Shown: positions 38,201 to 44,871 of the stretch, piece after piece | Layout of the letters: each line of letters begins with the position of its first letter | Numbering within the stretch: position 1 is the stretch's first letter | Assembly (NCBI GenBank): GCA_026874595.1 | Contig: CM049309.1 | Location: 23,623,033-23,687,032 of the forward strand | From: Sipunculus nudus | Lineage: Eukaryota; Annelida; Sipuncula; Golfingiida; Sipunculidae | Direction: 5' to 3' | DNA: 64,000 bases | The notes under the pieces: model-generated | Database searches by the model: none | Told to the model about the DNA's origin: nothing | Seen by the model: only the letters and a program-made list of their open reading frames with translations | Program-made: the position numbers and the translations under genes

Positions 38201-38490
38201 CAAGGGCTGCTGTTCGTAACTTTCTTTAGATCTGCCATATCTTTAAAAACTTTCTTTTCAGTGATTTTAGACGTTCAAGCCTTAGGGTATTAGATGCGTG
38301 TAAAACGTGTGTTGTGTCCTGTTTTTCCAGAACCCTGAGTCCGCCCCTGAACATGTATGTGTATTCATCAGCACTGTTGTGAGTAAGGTGTAGAGCTCCC
38401 TTGAGACTTACTTGTCTGTGTTGTCACCGCTAGTACGTACTGCCCCAAGGCTAAGGTAAAAACAAAGGCCATAAGTGTGTGATTCTCCAT
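8064..38490 (-). CDS. Mucin-like single-pass type I membrane protein (four-exon gene model)
   Basis: Join of 38490-38412, 11369-10638, 9870-9786 and 8865-8064: 1698 nt, 566 codons including TAG, with no internal stop. The phases are 1, 1 and 2, so split codons read A|GC Ser27, G|CT Ala271 and AA|G Lys299. All three donors are GTAAGT or GTGAGT, and all three acceptors end in TTTACAG or TTTTAG after pyrimidine-rich tracts. Predicted layout: signal peptide 1-21, Thr/Ser/Glu/Lys-rich ectodomain without cysteine 22-270, transmembrane helix about 272-293, acidic lysine-rich cytoplasmic tail 295-565. I do not recognise a named orthologue. The architecture suggests an O-glycosylated cell-surface protein with a disordered tail, but ligand and partners are unknown. 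The first intron is about 27 kb; further phase-1 exons there (alternative or missed) cannot be excluded. Joining the last three exons is well supported, and linking the distant signal exon is inference from phase and domain logic. Confidence 0.75.
8866..9785 (-). other. Intron 3 of the membrane-protein gene
   Basis: 920 bp with donor GTGAGT and acceptor TTTTAG. It holds a 67-codon minus frame (9579-9376) without splice support; no repeat family was identified. Confidence 0.7.
9786..9870 (-). CDS. Exon 3: transmembrane segment
   Basis: An 85-nt exon bounded by TTCTTTTACAG and GTGAGT. It encodes VTVVVWLLLAILVVCLIV followed by GGCLYHRYTK: one strongly hydrophobic helix of about 22 residues, then His-Arg-Tyr-Thr-Lys on the cytoplasmic side. 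It is too short to stand out as an open reading frame and was found by looking for a splice-compatible exon between the mucin-like and acidic exons. It takes two bases to finish the codon left by exon 2 and leaves two for exon 4, which both fit. Confidence 0.8.
9871..10637 (-). other. Intron 2 of the membrane-protein gene
   Basis: 767 bp with donor GTAAGT and acceptor TTTACAG. No recognisable element. Confidence 0.7.
10638..11369 (-). CDS. Exon 2: Thr/Ser-rich mucin-like ectodomain
   Basis: A 732-nt exon open from an acceptor (TGCATTTACAG) to a GTAAGT donor, encoding 243 full codons. Composition is dominated by Thr, Ser, Glu and Lys, with no cysteine, as expected for a densely O-glycosylated stalk. 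Two N-glycosylation sequons, NGT and NVT, lie in the N-terminal third. The middle holds about four copies of a 14-residue repeat of the type KMSTTPKETSKAET. The C-terminal end is proline/lysine-rich (PPEKRGAGEPAKKPKKSQVG) and leads straight into the membrane segment. No folded domain is recognisable. Confidence 0.82.
10846..11036 (-). repeat. 42-bp in-frame coding tandem repeat
   Basis: About four copies of a 42-bp unit lie inside the ectodomain exon, each giving a 14-residue block around MSTTPKETSKAET with Pro/Leu and Lys/Asn changes between copies. The unit length is a multiple of three, so changes in copy number would keep the frame. The leftmost and rightmost copies are the most diverged. 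Confidence 0.85.
11824..12164 (+). mobile_element. MITE, family 1, copy 3 (best preserved)
   Basis: 341 bp with well-matched terminal inverted repeats. The left end starts GGCCAAAA and contains GGTATGGTTTTCAGGCAC; the right end, read in reverse, starts GGCCAAAATAAAAAAAA and contains GGTATGGTTCTCAGGCAC. It is flanked by TAA on both sides (11821-11823 and 12165-12167). This is the best reference copy for the family. Confidence 0.8.
13264..13455 (+). repeat. Dispersed repeat, family 3, copy 1
   Basis: Shares an ordered set of blocks with 42700, 45830 and 53690: GCAAAACTCTGGTTGGTT, a segment like TGCCTAATGTCCTTG, GTGGATATAAACAAAGCGAA and GATCGGCGTTTTCT. No terminal repeats or coding content identified. 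Confidence 0.5.
15150..15370 (+). repeat. Direct duplication, left copy
   Basis: Matches 15555-15825 in order: ATCATGCACTTGTTGAC, a segment around GTCACC, CTTGTATCTA and GACAATAAACCAGAGAG. The copies are clearly diverged and lie about 400 bp apart, with an AT microsatellite between them. Confidence 0.5.
15400..15431. repeat. AT microsatellite
   Basis: About 16 AT units between the two halves of the duplication. Confidence 0.9.
15555..15825 (+). repeat. Direct duplication, right copy
   Basis: Contains TCATGCACTTGTTGACC, CTTGTATCTACGCGG and GACAATAAACCAAAGAGC, matching the left copy. It could also be two insertions of one dispersed repeat. Confidence 0.5.
15826..16125. repeat. Purine-rich strand-asymmetric tract
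   Basis: About 300 bp of A and G runs on the plus strand (for example AGGAGAGAGGCGATATAGAG) with few pyrimidines. The open frames through it, on both strands, reflect this composition and have no domain signature. Confidence 0.5.
16324..17265 (-). mobile_element. 5'-truncated, decayed CR1/L2-type LINE
   Basis: Minus-strand translation gives pieces of a non-LTR reverse transcriptase in the expected order: WMTRNKLKLITDKTEIMPVG, SVKYLGVKI, CRAAFLE, LQMVKNNAARLILKKRKTDH, HWLP-like, then KVGERSFRFIAPKVGIHF and FGKLFG near the C-terminus. After it comes a 3' tail with GGCGCTTTATAAATACTATA and (ATT)n at 16357-16324, typical of these LINEs. At least two frameshifts and one deletion after YLGVKI break it. 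Confidence 0.85.
17710..17741. repeat. AT microsatellite
   Basis: About 16 AT units. Confidence 0.9.
19313..19420. mobile_element. End of an hAT-like MITE (ATCGATACG palindromes)
   Basis: Dense overlapping forms of ATCGATACG and CGTATCGATATATCGATA ending in GATACAGCCCT. I associate the terminal AGGGCTGTATC with invertebrate hAT-type nonautonomous elements. The other end was not located. Confidence 0.4.
20508..20559. repeat. AT microsatellite
   Basis: About 25 AT units followed by a short GT run. Confidence 0.9.
20690..21060 (+). other. Candidate plus-strand first exon (Met-Thr-Asp...)
   Basis: At 21051 the sequence reads ATGACTGACG and is followed immediately by a consensus donor, GTAAGTG. 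That would leave a first coding exon of three codons plus one base. The preceding 350 bp is less AT-rich than its surroundings. An overlapping upstream ATG at 21028 gives an eight-codon frame whose TGA overlaps the main ATG. No matching downstream exon was found, and the site lies within the minus-strand gene's first intron, so it would be a nested gene or an accident. Confidence 0.18.
21939..22248. mobile_element. hAT-like element with GGCGGATCCAG-type end
   Basis: The right end reads CTGGATCCGCCACTG (22234-22248), the inverse of CAGTGGCGGATCCAG. CAGTTGCGAATTC at 21939 is a possible diverged left end. Clustered C runs lie just inside the right end. Boundaries are uncertain because I see no clear target duplication. 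Confidence 0.4.
22613..22900 (-). CDS. Unassigned 95-codon open frame
   Basis: ATG-started frame with balanced amino-acid composition, three cysteines (positions 9, 52 and 56) and a mixed hydrophobic C-terminal half ending VALSDVTFTVHANHS. It is longer and less biased than most chance frames here and has no repeat content. An in-frame TAA lies just upstream of the ATG, and splice sites are weak. No family recognised; it may be a relic exon or chance. Confidence 0.15.
   Translation of the reverse strand: MRSANNMTCEHTWYVLKYSSPSIKMTHINASVSFLASNDLPVDLSDKTSHDCFIHCNSYINGQVFFLIPGRNMENEIIFQVALSDVTFTVHANHS
23899..24236 (-). mobile_element. MITE, family 1, copy 4
   Basis: Inverse orientation of the copy at 11824. 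TTTCGATAAAAATGTCATATG, AAAGCATTACATAACAAAGG and GCGGTGCCTTGGAACCATACC appear in the expected order. Terminal repeats are eroded. Confidence 0.65.
24749..25487. mobile_element. 0.74-kb element with about 85-bp terminal inverted repeats
   Basis: The left end contains GTGACAGACCACTTAAAATC and AGACAGACGCGGGACAAAC then ACGGGACCATG. The reverse of the right end contains GTGACAGACCACTGAAAACC and AGACAGACGCGGGCCAAAC then ACGGGACCATG. The inside is AT-rich, has no coding frame, and repeats TGTGACCACATTT several times around an AT microsatellite. No clear target duplication. It is sandwiched between two family 1 MITEs. Confidence 0.75.
25157..25232. repeat. Long AT microsatellite
   Basis: About 38 uninterrupted AT units inside the inverted-repeat element; frames of 67-79 codons on both strands here are artefacts. 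Confidence 0.95.
25501..25775 (-). mobile_element. MITE, family 1, copy 5
   Basis: A well-kept end (GGTATGGTTCTCATGCAC) lies beside TAA at 25498-25500. It continues with GCGGGCGGGCGAT, TTTCGATAAAAATGTCATATG and GGCGGTGCC. The right terminal repeat is lost. Confidence 0.65.
26984..27040 (+). repeat. Dispersed repeat, family 6, truncated copy
   Basis: TGAAATCTTCAGGATAGCTC followed by a diverged flank, shared with 27700. Confidence 0.4.
27146..27176. repeat. Interstitial telomere-like repeat
   Basis: Four to five units of CCCTAA (TTAGGG on the minus strand) with one one-base deletion, in about 31 bp. TTAGGG is the usual metazoan telomere unit. Confidence 0.85.
27590..27870 (+). repeat. Dispersed repeat, family 6
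   Basis: Contains AGCAACATTAGTCAAAAAGT, TGAAATCTTCAGGATAGCTC and, at the right end, TGGCGGAGGTCTGCGCTCTC then TGAGTGCTTTTCTA. I recall the last motif as a recurrent repeat in invertebrate genomes. No coding capacity. Confidence 0.5.
29758..29935 (+). repeat. Dispersed repeat, family 4, copy 1
   Basis: Shares ordered blocks with 49685-49832: CTTTCCGGAACG, GGGTAGGCTTCCGTGA, GGACGCTGGGTTTTTGGGTC, AATCAAAG and TTGTAGCAGTCGCTGA. Confidence 0.45.
30930..31085. repeat. GACTC/GAGTC palindromic cluster
   Basis: GCGACCCGACTCAAAT faces ATTTGAGTCGCGTC about 30 bp later, followed by ACGACGCGACTCAACC and TGAGTCGGCTCC. Similar in style to the element at 3060 but not obviously homologous. Confidence 0.35.
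31252..32359. mobile_element. TIR element with TCGGAT target duplication and a nested element
   Basis: Outer ends are CAGAAGCGTAGCC (31252) and GGCTACACCCCTG (ending 32359), imperfect inverted repeats. Direct TCGGAT repeats flank them exactly at 31246-31251 and 32360-32365. Inside, CAGTGGCGCATCCAG at 31445 and CGGCTCTGCCACT near 32304-32316 look like the ends of a second, related element. The contents are a G17 tract, two AT microsatellites (31357-31430 and 32152-32214) and AT-rich filler with no transposase. The CAG...CTG ends suggest an hAT-like origin; the six-base duplication is shorter than the usual eight. Confidence 0.6.
32360..33559. other. No gene recognised
   Basis: Contains a 95-codon plus frame (32976-33263) with no start context, splice support or recognisable domain. 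Confidence 0.4.
33560..34205 (-). mobile_element. Decayed CR1/L2-type LINE fragment
   Basis: Minus-strand translation gives, in order and with stops and frameshifts: KTEVWVISSK, a segment like ARNISVIVDSNFSMKPHI, ICKRAYSQLRNILTLKKFL, VHTFITSQPD-CNSLLLGLP, HHVKNATARVISGTQREDHI, and an ELPQHLKSAVTLERFKNS-like C-terminus. This matches the last third of a non-LTR reverse transcriptase. It is a separate insertion and subfamily from the one at 16.3-17.3 kb. Confidence 0.8.
34206..34835. other. No gene recognised
   Basis: AT-rich spacer without a recognisable element. Confidence 0.4.
34836..34967 (-). mobile_element. tRNA-derived SINE, copy 1 (internally deleted)
   Basis: On the minus strand it has an A-box-like TAGCGAAGCGGTTGG and a B box GGGATCGAATCCC (34895-34883) at tRNA-like spacing. 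It lacks the segment between TTCGCTAGCA and TTTTATGTCACC that copy 2 has. Bounded by TTGTTACGAA and GTCACCCCGTAAC. Confidence 0.65.
35086..35238 (-). mobile_element. tRNA-derived SINE, copy 2
   Basis: On the minus strand: GTTACGGGGTGACATAAAAG, A-box-like TAGCGAAGCGGTTGGTG, a perfect RNA polymerase III B box GGGTTCGAATCCC (35139-35127), then a body ending CTTCGTAACAAA. The arm pattern resembles a Ser/Leu-type tRNA relic. It is not a functional tRNA gene, because no cloverleaf with a discriminator end closes. Confidence 0.7.
36700..36895. repeat. G/C homopolymer-rich stretch
   Basis: Short G run, a C14-like run near 36737 and a G run at about 36872-36892. The last is followed by GGCGGCCCTGGATCCCCC, possibly a worn end of a GGATCC-type MITE. 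Confidence 0.5.
36896..38411. other. Proximal part of intron 1; no element identified
   Basis: AT-rich with a G18 run at 37403-37420 and a C run near 37771. No exon found. Confidence 0.4.
38412..38490 (-). CDS. Exon 1: start codon and signal peptide
   Basis: The ATG sits in a strong context (ACCATGG). It encodes 26 codons plus one base: a short N-terminal stretch MENHT, a hydrophobic core LMAFVFTLALGQYVLA and then VTTQT. This is a typical signal peptide with an Ala at the likely cleavage point around residue 21. The exon ends in a GTAAGT donor at 38411, phase 1, which matches the phase-1 acceptor of the ectodomain exon at 11369. The alternative is that it belongs to another minus-strand secreted protein whose next exon I did not find. 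Confidence 0.68.
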
Positions 38491-38787
38491 GGTAAAACCC
38501 GTTCCAGAGCACGGCTAGTCTATCTCTTGGTACGCTTTAAAATATGTCTGAGTGCTTGGCTGAATGCGGACACAGAGCTACCGTTCATAGATCTTATCAA
38601 GCTGTCAGTTAATCCGCAGGAAGTTAACACTGAAAAGAATAATATAATCATTGTATTGGACATGTTATGGCCGATTACCCAATACGATAGCAGCGATGAC
38701 TCATGTGCGTTAAATATGTGTACATATATAAACCTTCAGTTATCCACAGACCTTGTGACCGCAACATCTCTGTTATTGTTATTTTGC
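38491..38787 (-). promoter_or_regulatory. Putative promoter / 5' UTR of the membrane-protein gene
   Basis: About 240 bp upstream of the start codon, on the minus strand, is a TATA-like run (TTTATATATG, about 38733-38724). About 25 bp nearer the gene is a perfect AP-1-type heptamer, TGAGTCA (TGACTCA on the plus strand, 38697-38703). There are upstream ATGs, and an acceptor-like TTCTTTTCAG near 38630, so the 5' UTR may instead be spliced to a more distant exon. Motif evidence only. Confidence 0.25.
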
Positions 38788-40606
38788 ACGTTGTATGTCT
38801 CGCCCTGTAGCTGATCATTGACATGTTGTCTATCTCACCCTCACGCTGATCATTGACATGTTGTCTATCTCGCCCCGCAGCTTATCATTAACATGATTTC
38901 TGTCTCACCCTCACGCTGATCATTGACATGTTGTCTGTCTCGCCCCGCAGGTTATCATCAACATGATTTCTGTCTCATCCTCACGCTCATCATTGTAATG
39001 TTGTCTGTCTCGCCCTGCAGATTATCATTGAAATGATGTCTGTCTAATCCTGCCGCTTATCATTGACATGATGTCTGCCCGATCCTGTCACTAATTATTA
39101 CTATGTTGTTTGCCCCATATATCACTGATCATTGCCATGTTGTCTGTCCCGTCCTGCCACTGATCATTGGTATGTTGTCTGCCCCATCATGTCACTGATC
39201 ATTGGTATGTTGTCTGATACGATCCTGTCCCTAATCATTGTGATGTTATCTGCCCCATCCTGTCACTGATTATTGGTATGTTGTCTGTCCCATCCTGTCA
39301 CTGATCATTGGTATGATGTCTCCCCCATCATGTCACTGATCATTGGTATGTTGTCTGATACGATCCTGTCACTGATCATTGGTATGTTGTCTGCCCCATC
39401 ATGTCACTGATCATTGGTATGTTGTCTGACCAATCATGTCACTGATCATTGGTATGTTGTCTGACCAATCATGTCACTGATCATTGGTATGTTGTCTGAT
39501 TCGATCCTGTCACTGATCATTGGTATGTTGTCTGCCCCATCATGTCACTGATCATTGTGATGTTGTCTGACCAATCATGTCACTGATCATTGGTATGTTG
39601 TCTGACCAATCATGTCACTGATCATTGGTATGTTGTCGGATACGATCCTGTCACTGATCATTGTGATGTTATCTGCCCCATCCTGTCACTGATCATTGGT
39701 ATGTTGTCTGTCCCATCCTGTCACTGATCATTGGTATGATGTCTGCCCCATCATGTCACTGATCATTGGTATGTTGTCTGATACGATCCTGTCACTGATC
39801 ATTTGTGATGTTGTCTGCCCCATCATGTCCCTGATCATTGGTAAGTTGTCTGCCCCATCCTGTCACTGATCATTGGTATGTTGTCTGACCAATAATGTCA
39901 CTGATCATTGGTATGTTGTCTGATACGATCCCGCACTGATCATTGTGATGTTGTCTGCCCCATCATGTCCCTGATCATTGGTAAGTTGCCTGCCCCATCT
40001 TGTCACTGATCATTGTGATGTTATCTGCCCCATCATGTCACTTATCATAGGTATGTTGTCTGTCCCATCATGTCACTGATCATTGGTATGTTGTCTGTCC
40101 CATCCTGTCACTGATCAATTGGTATGTTGTCTGCCCCATCATGTCACTGATCATTGCCATGTTGTCTGCCCCATCATGTCACTTATCATTGCCATGTTGT
40201 CTGCCCCAACATGCCACTGATCATTGCCATGTTGTCTGCCCCATCCTGTCACTGATCATTGCCATGTTTTCTGCCCCGTCCTGTCACTGATCATTGCCAT
40301 GTTGTCTGCCCGATCCTGTCACTTATCATTGCCATGTTGTCTGCCCCATCCTGTCACTGATCATTGCCATGTTGTCTGCCCCATCCTGTCACTGATCATT
40401 GCCATGTTGTCTGCCCCATCCTATCACTGATCATTGCCATGTTGTCTGCCCCATCCTGTCACTGATCATTGCCATGTTGTCTGCCCCATCCTGTCACTGA
40501 TCATTGCCATGTTGTCTGCCCCATCCTTTCACTGATCATTGATATGTTGCCTGCCCCATCCTGTCACTTATCATTGCCATGTTGTCTGCCCCATCCTATC
40601 ACTTAT
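38788..40606. repeat. 35-bp minisatellite, about 50 copies
   Basis: Tandem array of a 35-bp unit of the type CTGATCATTGCCATGTTGTC plus TGCCCCATCCTGTCA, each unit carrying the palindrome TGATCA. Subtypes differ at one spot (GACATG, GGTATG, GTGATG, GCCATG) and are blocked: the left end near the gene is most diverged and shows a 70-bp alternation, and the right end is most uniform. The unit is not a multiple of three, and the short frames through it are artefacts. No unique spacers, so it is not a CRISPR array. Confidence 0.95.
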
Positions 40607-40837
40607 TCATATAGAAGCATATGACATAAATCGACCACAACACAGATTTGCAATACTATCGTGTCATAAACACATGCCTGTGTACGACAGCTCTACCCCA
40701 CGCTGTGTTAACAACGGTTGAAGACATGTAAAAGGGCAATATATCATTTACCTTTGCACTGCATTTTATTGCCTCTCGGTTCATTCCCTTTCGTGTGTGT
40801 GTCTTTGTGTGTCGATGTGTGTGTGCGTGTGTGTGTT

Positions 40838-41010
40838 TGTTCACAACATAACTCACGACATCTTGAACGGAATCTCATGACAATTTCAGGGATTTTCGGG
40901 AATGGACCAATTACGAATCGATTTGATTATGGTGTGCATGCGGTGCATGATCCGGATTCAGGTACGTCATCAAGGAATATTCACAAGTGAATGCAAACAC
41001 ATGGCGGAGG
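40838..41010 (-). repeat. Dispersed repeat, family 2, copy 1
   Basis: Inverse orientation of the copies at 44284 and 52862. Blocks include GTTCACAACATAACTCACGA, GATTTTCGGGAATGGACCAA, ATCCGGATTCAGGTACGTCA and GAATGCAAACACATGGCGGA. A GT microsatellite sits at its start. Confidence 0.6.
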
Positions 41011-41651
41011 CTTGCATCTCCTAGAAATGCATTTTTTAATTTTTAGATGTTCACCTATCTGCATTTTTATGATCTGTTTACATGTGCGACTGTATGTTTT
41101 CATACAATGTATTATTATAAATGATTACTAAAAATTTCGGATATGTTAAAAAAATAACAAAGACAATGAAATATATGTATTGTCCTTGGTACTATAATGA
41201 TGCATACACAGCAGGAGTAAAAATGAACAATTAAATTATATCGTTATAACATTTAGTTCATGATAGGTATCAAGGAATGTAAAACAAAGAAATATATGAA
41301 ATTTGGTTGGGAACGTTTTGATGTATCATAAAGCACATATACAGCAAGAGTCACATTAACTCAGTCATCTGTGTGGTTATATAGATGTGTATATGATACA
41401 CATCAGGGAAGTTAAACATCGTGTAGCATTGTCATGTACCAGCCACTACGACATCCATATATAATGCCTGTTTATTTTGTATATAGGCTTTGTATATAGG
41501 GGTGGGAAGGACTGAACTAATGATTCGGTCAAAGCTCGGCTTGCTACTGCATGCTATTAAACCGGATATTCAGTCTATGCATGATGACGCTACTTTTAGC
41601 GCCGCGCATACACGTGTATTTATTTACGGTGGCTTCTTGAAGAAATGTCGA
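41011..41651. other. No gene recognised
   Basis: AT-rich spacer, no element identified. Confidence 0.4.
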
Positions 41652-41880
41652 CAGGGGCGGATTTAGTGGAGAGGGCGCAGGGGGCGCGCGCCTCCCCTGA
41701 TCAATCTAACCAAAAAATCTTGGGAAAAACCCATAGTACACCAAGTGTAGAGGACAGTTACAATATATGTTTTGCTTATAATGCACTTAAGTGACCCCAA
41801 CCTATATTTAAAAAAAATTTCTACACCTTGGCCATACCCCCCCCCCCCGCTTCTCGGCCTCGGAAAGTGAGCCCCCTCAA
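41652..41880. mobile_element. hAT-like GGCGGAT element, left end only
   Basis: Starts CAGGGGCGGATTTAG, followed by a G-rich stretch; a C10-C11 run near 41838 leads to a CTCGGCCTCGG segment. A matching CTGGATCCGCC right end was not found, so it may be truncated. Confidence 0.35.
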
Positions 41881-42699
41881 GATTCAATAGCAATCGGATA
41901 AGAAAATATGCCTTATGTTGATGCAGCATAGTGCATTTATATGATCATATCAGACGTAATGGGCGTAAACATGTCAGGTCTGCTAACATTGACAAACTGT
42001 AAACTGTTGGGTTTAGCATAGGTCGGGACGGCAAAACAAGCAGACCTTTTCCACCTAAACGGTGACATTTGTTGGCGATGACAGACACAAAGTATTCGGG
42101 TCGGTCAAGTCGACATAGAAATATCGTACTTGTAACATTTAGCATGATAAAAATAATATAATGTCAGTCTCAGAGGTAAGGTTCCTGCTCGATTATTTTG
42201 CATTGTAGCAGAAGCCCGACAGTCAATATGTCATTAACTTACATATGTGCAAAATGGAATAATTGGTAAAGATGCATTTGTGATTTAAATGTTAATAGTA
42301 GAACACTCTTCAGCACGATGACTGAAATATCCTAATAAACAGAATCAAGCGACATCTGGCGCTCCCTCTCTGAACAGGCGACAAGAAACAGATTCTCGCG
42401 AAAACAACTGTGATTCTCTTATCACAAACCATTGATCTGGATCCTGCATGCCTTGTTTATGTATTTTTTTTTTGGCTCAGTCTTACCAAGCTACCTGCCT
42501 GATGTAGATACAGTGTTAAATTGTAGAGATTTAGTGTAGATCTGATATGGGTAATCAGGAAAGTCAGAAATCTCGGAGCTCACTTTAGTATGTTTTATTC
42601 TAAAGCCAGCTATTCTGTATAAAATGTATGTGACTTATGGCTTACACTTCGTACGTATTAATGCACTCTACTTAATTCTAGTTAAGTAATGTTCCTTTA
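41881..42699. other. No gene recognised
   Basis: Short frames only; no element identified. Confidence 0.4.
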
Positions 42700-43005
42700 A
42701 CAGCTCTGTGACGAATGTATGATCTTGTTTGTCTAAAAGCTTTTAGTAAACACAGCGATGTTGATAAACAAAAAACACATGAAACCTGAGGTGGTTGGTT
42801 GCATATGTGCTGAGGTTCATAGGTCACTAGTTGCAAAACATTCTTTGCAAAACGCTGGTTCGTCTGAGTTGCAGCTTGATGTGTTGTTGAAGATGTTTTT
42901 ATTATTTTCGCCCCCCCCCCCCGCATGTTATATGCACGTTGATATAAATATAAACAGCCTGTGTGCTATGGGATCGGCGTTTTCTGGTTTATTCATATAA
43001 AAAGG
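42700..43005 (+). repeat. Dispersed repeat, family 3, copy 2
   Basis: Contains CTCTGTGACGAATGTATG, GGTTGCATATGTGCTGAGGT, GCAAAACGCTGGTTCGTCT, a C12 run, GCATGTTATATGC and GGGATCGGCGTTTTCTGGT. Its closest relative is 45830. Confidence 0.6.
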
Positions 43006-44220
43006 TTTAACTGATTAGCTTTAGATAACAGACGCCAACAGTGCTAAAAAAGGCTTGTTTAATGATGATGGACAGACTGAATCAATAAACAGGGACAATA
43101 TCCTATACCAGTTTTGCTTAAGGCAGCATCGCTGAAAAAAAACCCTAAAATTAATATTAGATCTATGCAGTACATATGGTTTTAAACCTAACGTTAAACT
43201 GTCAGTAGTAGCAAACCACATGCTAGTGGACTAATATCAGACTACATGTTATATATCAAAACCGGTTATTGCTTTTGTCTATTATGTTTCTTTCATGATT
43301 AAAGTGAAATTTAATTTCTTTTATTGATCAAAGTTTTAAACTTTTCACATTTAAATTCAAGGACTTCTTGCAAGGTTAAATAAACTCATAAGCTTGCAAA
43401 AAATGTCTACTTTTCTATTTTTACCATTACACCATCCATCAACACACCTTAGTGTTTATTCCGCGTACTTTCTTTCATAAAAGACTGGCGTTATACGCGA
43501 TTTATATATCATTTTGCATGCCAAATTTCGAGGTATACTGTAATATTTATATTTTAGTGTTTTTTAAAATGGAAAAAGGATCATGTCAAAACTTAATTAT
43601 ATTTTTTAACGTAATATTATATTTTTAGGACAATAAAAGTAAAGTTGAGGATAATGTGTTTAAATAATGTTTAACTGTTACTGTATCCAGTTACTGAATA
43701 TGGATCTGAGTGCTCAGATTTGGTGAAAAAGCTCTGTTGGATGTGTTGATTACGGCCTCAAGGGATTAAGTTAATACGTGGTCAGTGCTTTCCGATTTTA
43801 TTATTAAATTCATAACAAATTCAAGTATTGTTTGAGGCTTAATGTGTTACACATTGTTTTGCTGTGGTCACTACGATAACATCATGATTTCACTGTTTGC
43901 AGTTAAGTGCATGGTTAAGTGTGCGGTTAATGACCGAGAGGGAAGACTTTTACAGGAAACTCTTTTTTTTTATACCTAGAGATAAATGTCTCGACTTTTT
44001 TTTAACAGGAGATAAATATCTCAAGGACAGATTATAAATGTAATTCGGAAATAATGTTATTCTATAATGTGTCATTGAGGTTATTGACATTATAACTGAA
44101 ATGTCAGCATTGTTACATTTTTCTACGTCCCTGTTTGATGAATTATAAATTAAGTTAACTGACACTAAAACTGAAAATCTGCATTCTAGAGAATGCAAGT
44201 TTCCGTCATGTGTGTGCTTG
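43006..44220. other. No gene recognised
   Basis: AT-rich, no convincing frame or repeat family. Confidence 0.4.
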
Positions 44221-44223
44221 TAT

Positions 44224-44254
<31 letters not shown>

Positions 44255-44255
44255 G
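44221..44255. repeat. GT microsatellite running into a G18 tract
   Basis: (TG)n followed by 18 G at 44238-44255. Confidence 0.9.
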
Positions 44256-44283
44256 TCCCTGTCGTGTGAACTTCCCAACCCGT

Positions 44284-44545
44284 GTTTGCATTCACTTATT
44301 CGGCCCAAATTCAAAGATTCATTCATGCATAACTTAAGTGACTGTACATTTGCGAAAATTCAATGATGACGTTCTTGAATCAGGACCATGTGCCGGATCC
44401 ACACCACAATCTAATTGATTCTTCATTGGCACATTCCCGAAATGCCCTGAACATTTCATGTGACTCCGTTCATGATTGCGTGAGTTATATTGCGAACACA
44501 CAAACACACACCATCGGTGAAGAAGGCACACACACTCCATTCAGA
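44284..44545 (+). repeat. Dispersed repeat, family 2, copy 2
   Basis: Blocks TTGCATTCACTTATTCGGCC, ATGATGACGTTCTTGAATC, TGCCGGATCCACACCACAAT, CTAATTGATTCTTC, ACATTCCCGAAATGCCCTGA and a CA-rich end. I know similar 3' modules from invertebrate SINE/LINE families, but the class is not fixed here. Confidence 0.6.
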
Positions 44546-44566
44546 GGCAACACTAGGAGCATCTAA

Positions 44567-44871
44567 AGCCCAAGTCCCATATAAGCACGGATTAACACGT
44601 ACGGCTGTCCCGGAAAGTGCCGGATCCCTACACGGCAGCTACACCGACCAACCCGGATGTCGCCATCTCCCCGGACTGTCACGGACGAACAAAGCAGTTT
44701 TGAACTTCCCAAAAATGCCGTGTTGGCCTCCCTGAGCCCGAAGGACCTTCCTGGACGTTTCAGGACCAACAGGGATTACCGCAGACCATCACGGCGGCTA
44801 CACGGTTCACACGCGCCGGATCGTGCCGGATGTGATCCGTGTTGATCCGGCATCTATATGGGACTGGGTCT
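44567..44871. mobile_element. GC-rich 305-bp inverted-repeat element
   Basis: The left end AGCCCAAGTCCCATATAAGC and the reverse of the right end AGACCCAGTCCCATATAGAT are inverted repeats, with ACGGATTAACACG facing CGGATCAACACGGATC further in. The interior is much richer in GC and CCGGA/TCCGG than its surroundings. It abuts a family 2 repeat. There is no target duplication I can see and no credible protein. Confidence 0.65.

Larger units (their letters stand above)
11370..38411 (-). other. Intron 1 (about 27 kb)
   Basis: Lies between the signal-peptide exon and the ectodomain exon. It carries most of the repeats listed separately. Stretches at 12169-13263, 13456-15149, 17742-19312, 21061-21938, 22901-23898, 25782-26983, 27871-29757, 29936-30929 and 35240-36850 show nothing I can identify beyond AT-rich unique-looking sequence. 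Confidence 0.55.

Noticed and set aside
38788-40606. Regular repeats suggesting a CRISPR array
   Set aside because: Units are directly tandem with no unique spacers, the DNA is animal-like and no cas genes are present; it is a minisatellite.
44490-44845. Overlapping frames of 62-81 codons on both strands
   Set aside because: They result from the GC-rich inverted-repeat element; no domain and conflicting frames.
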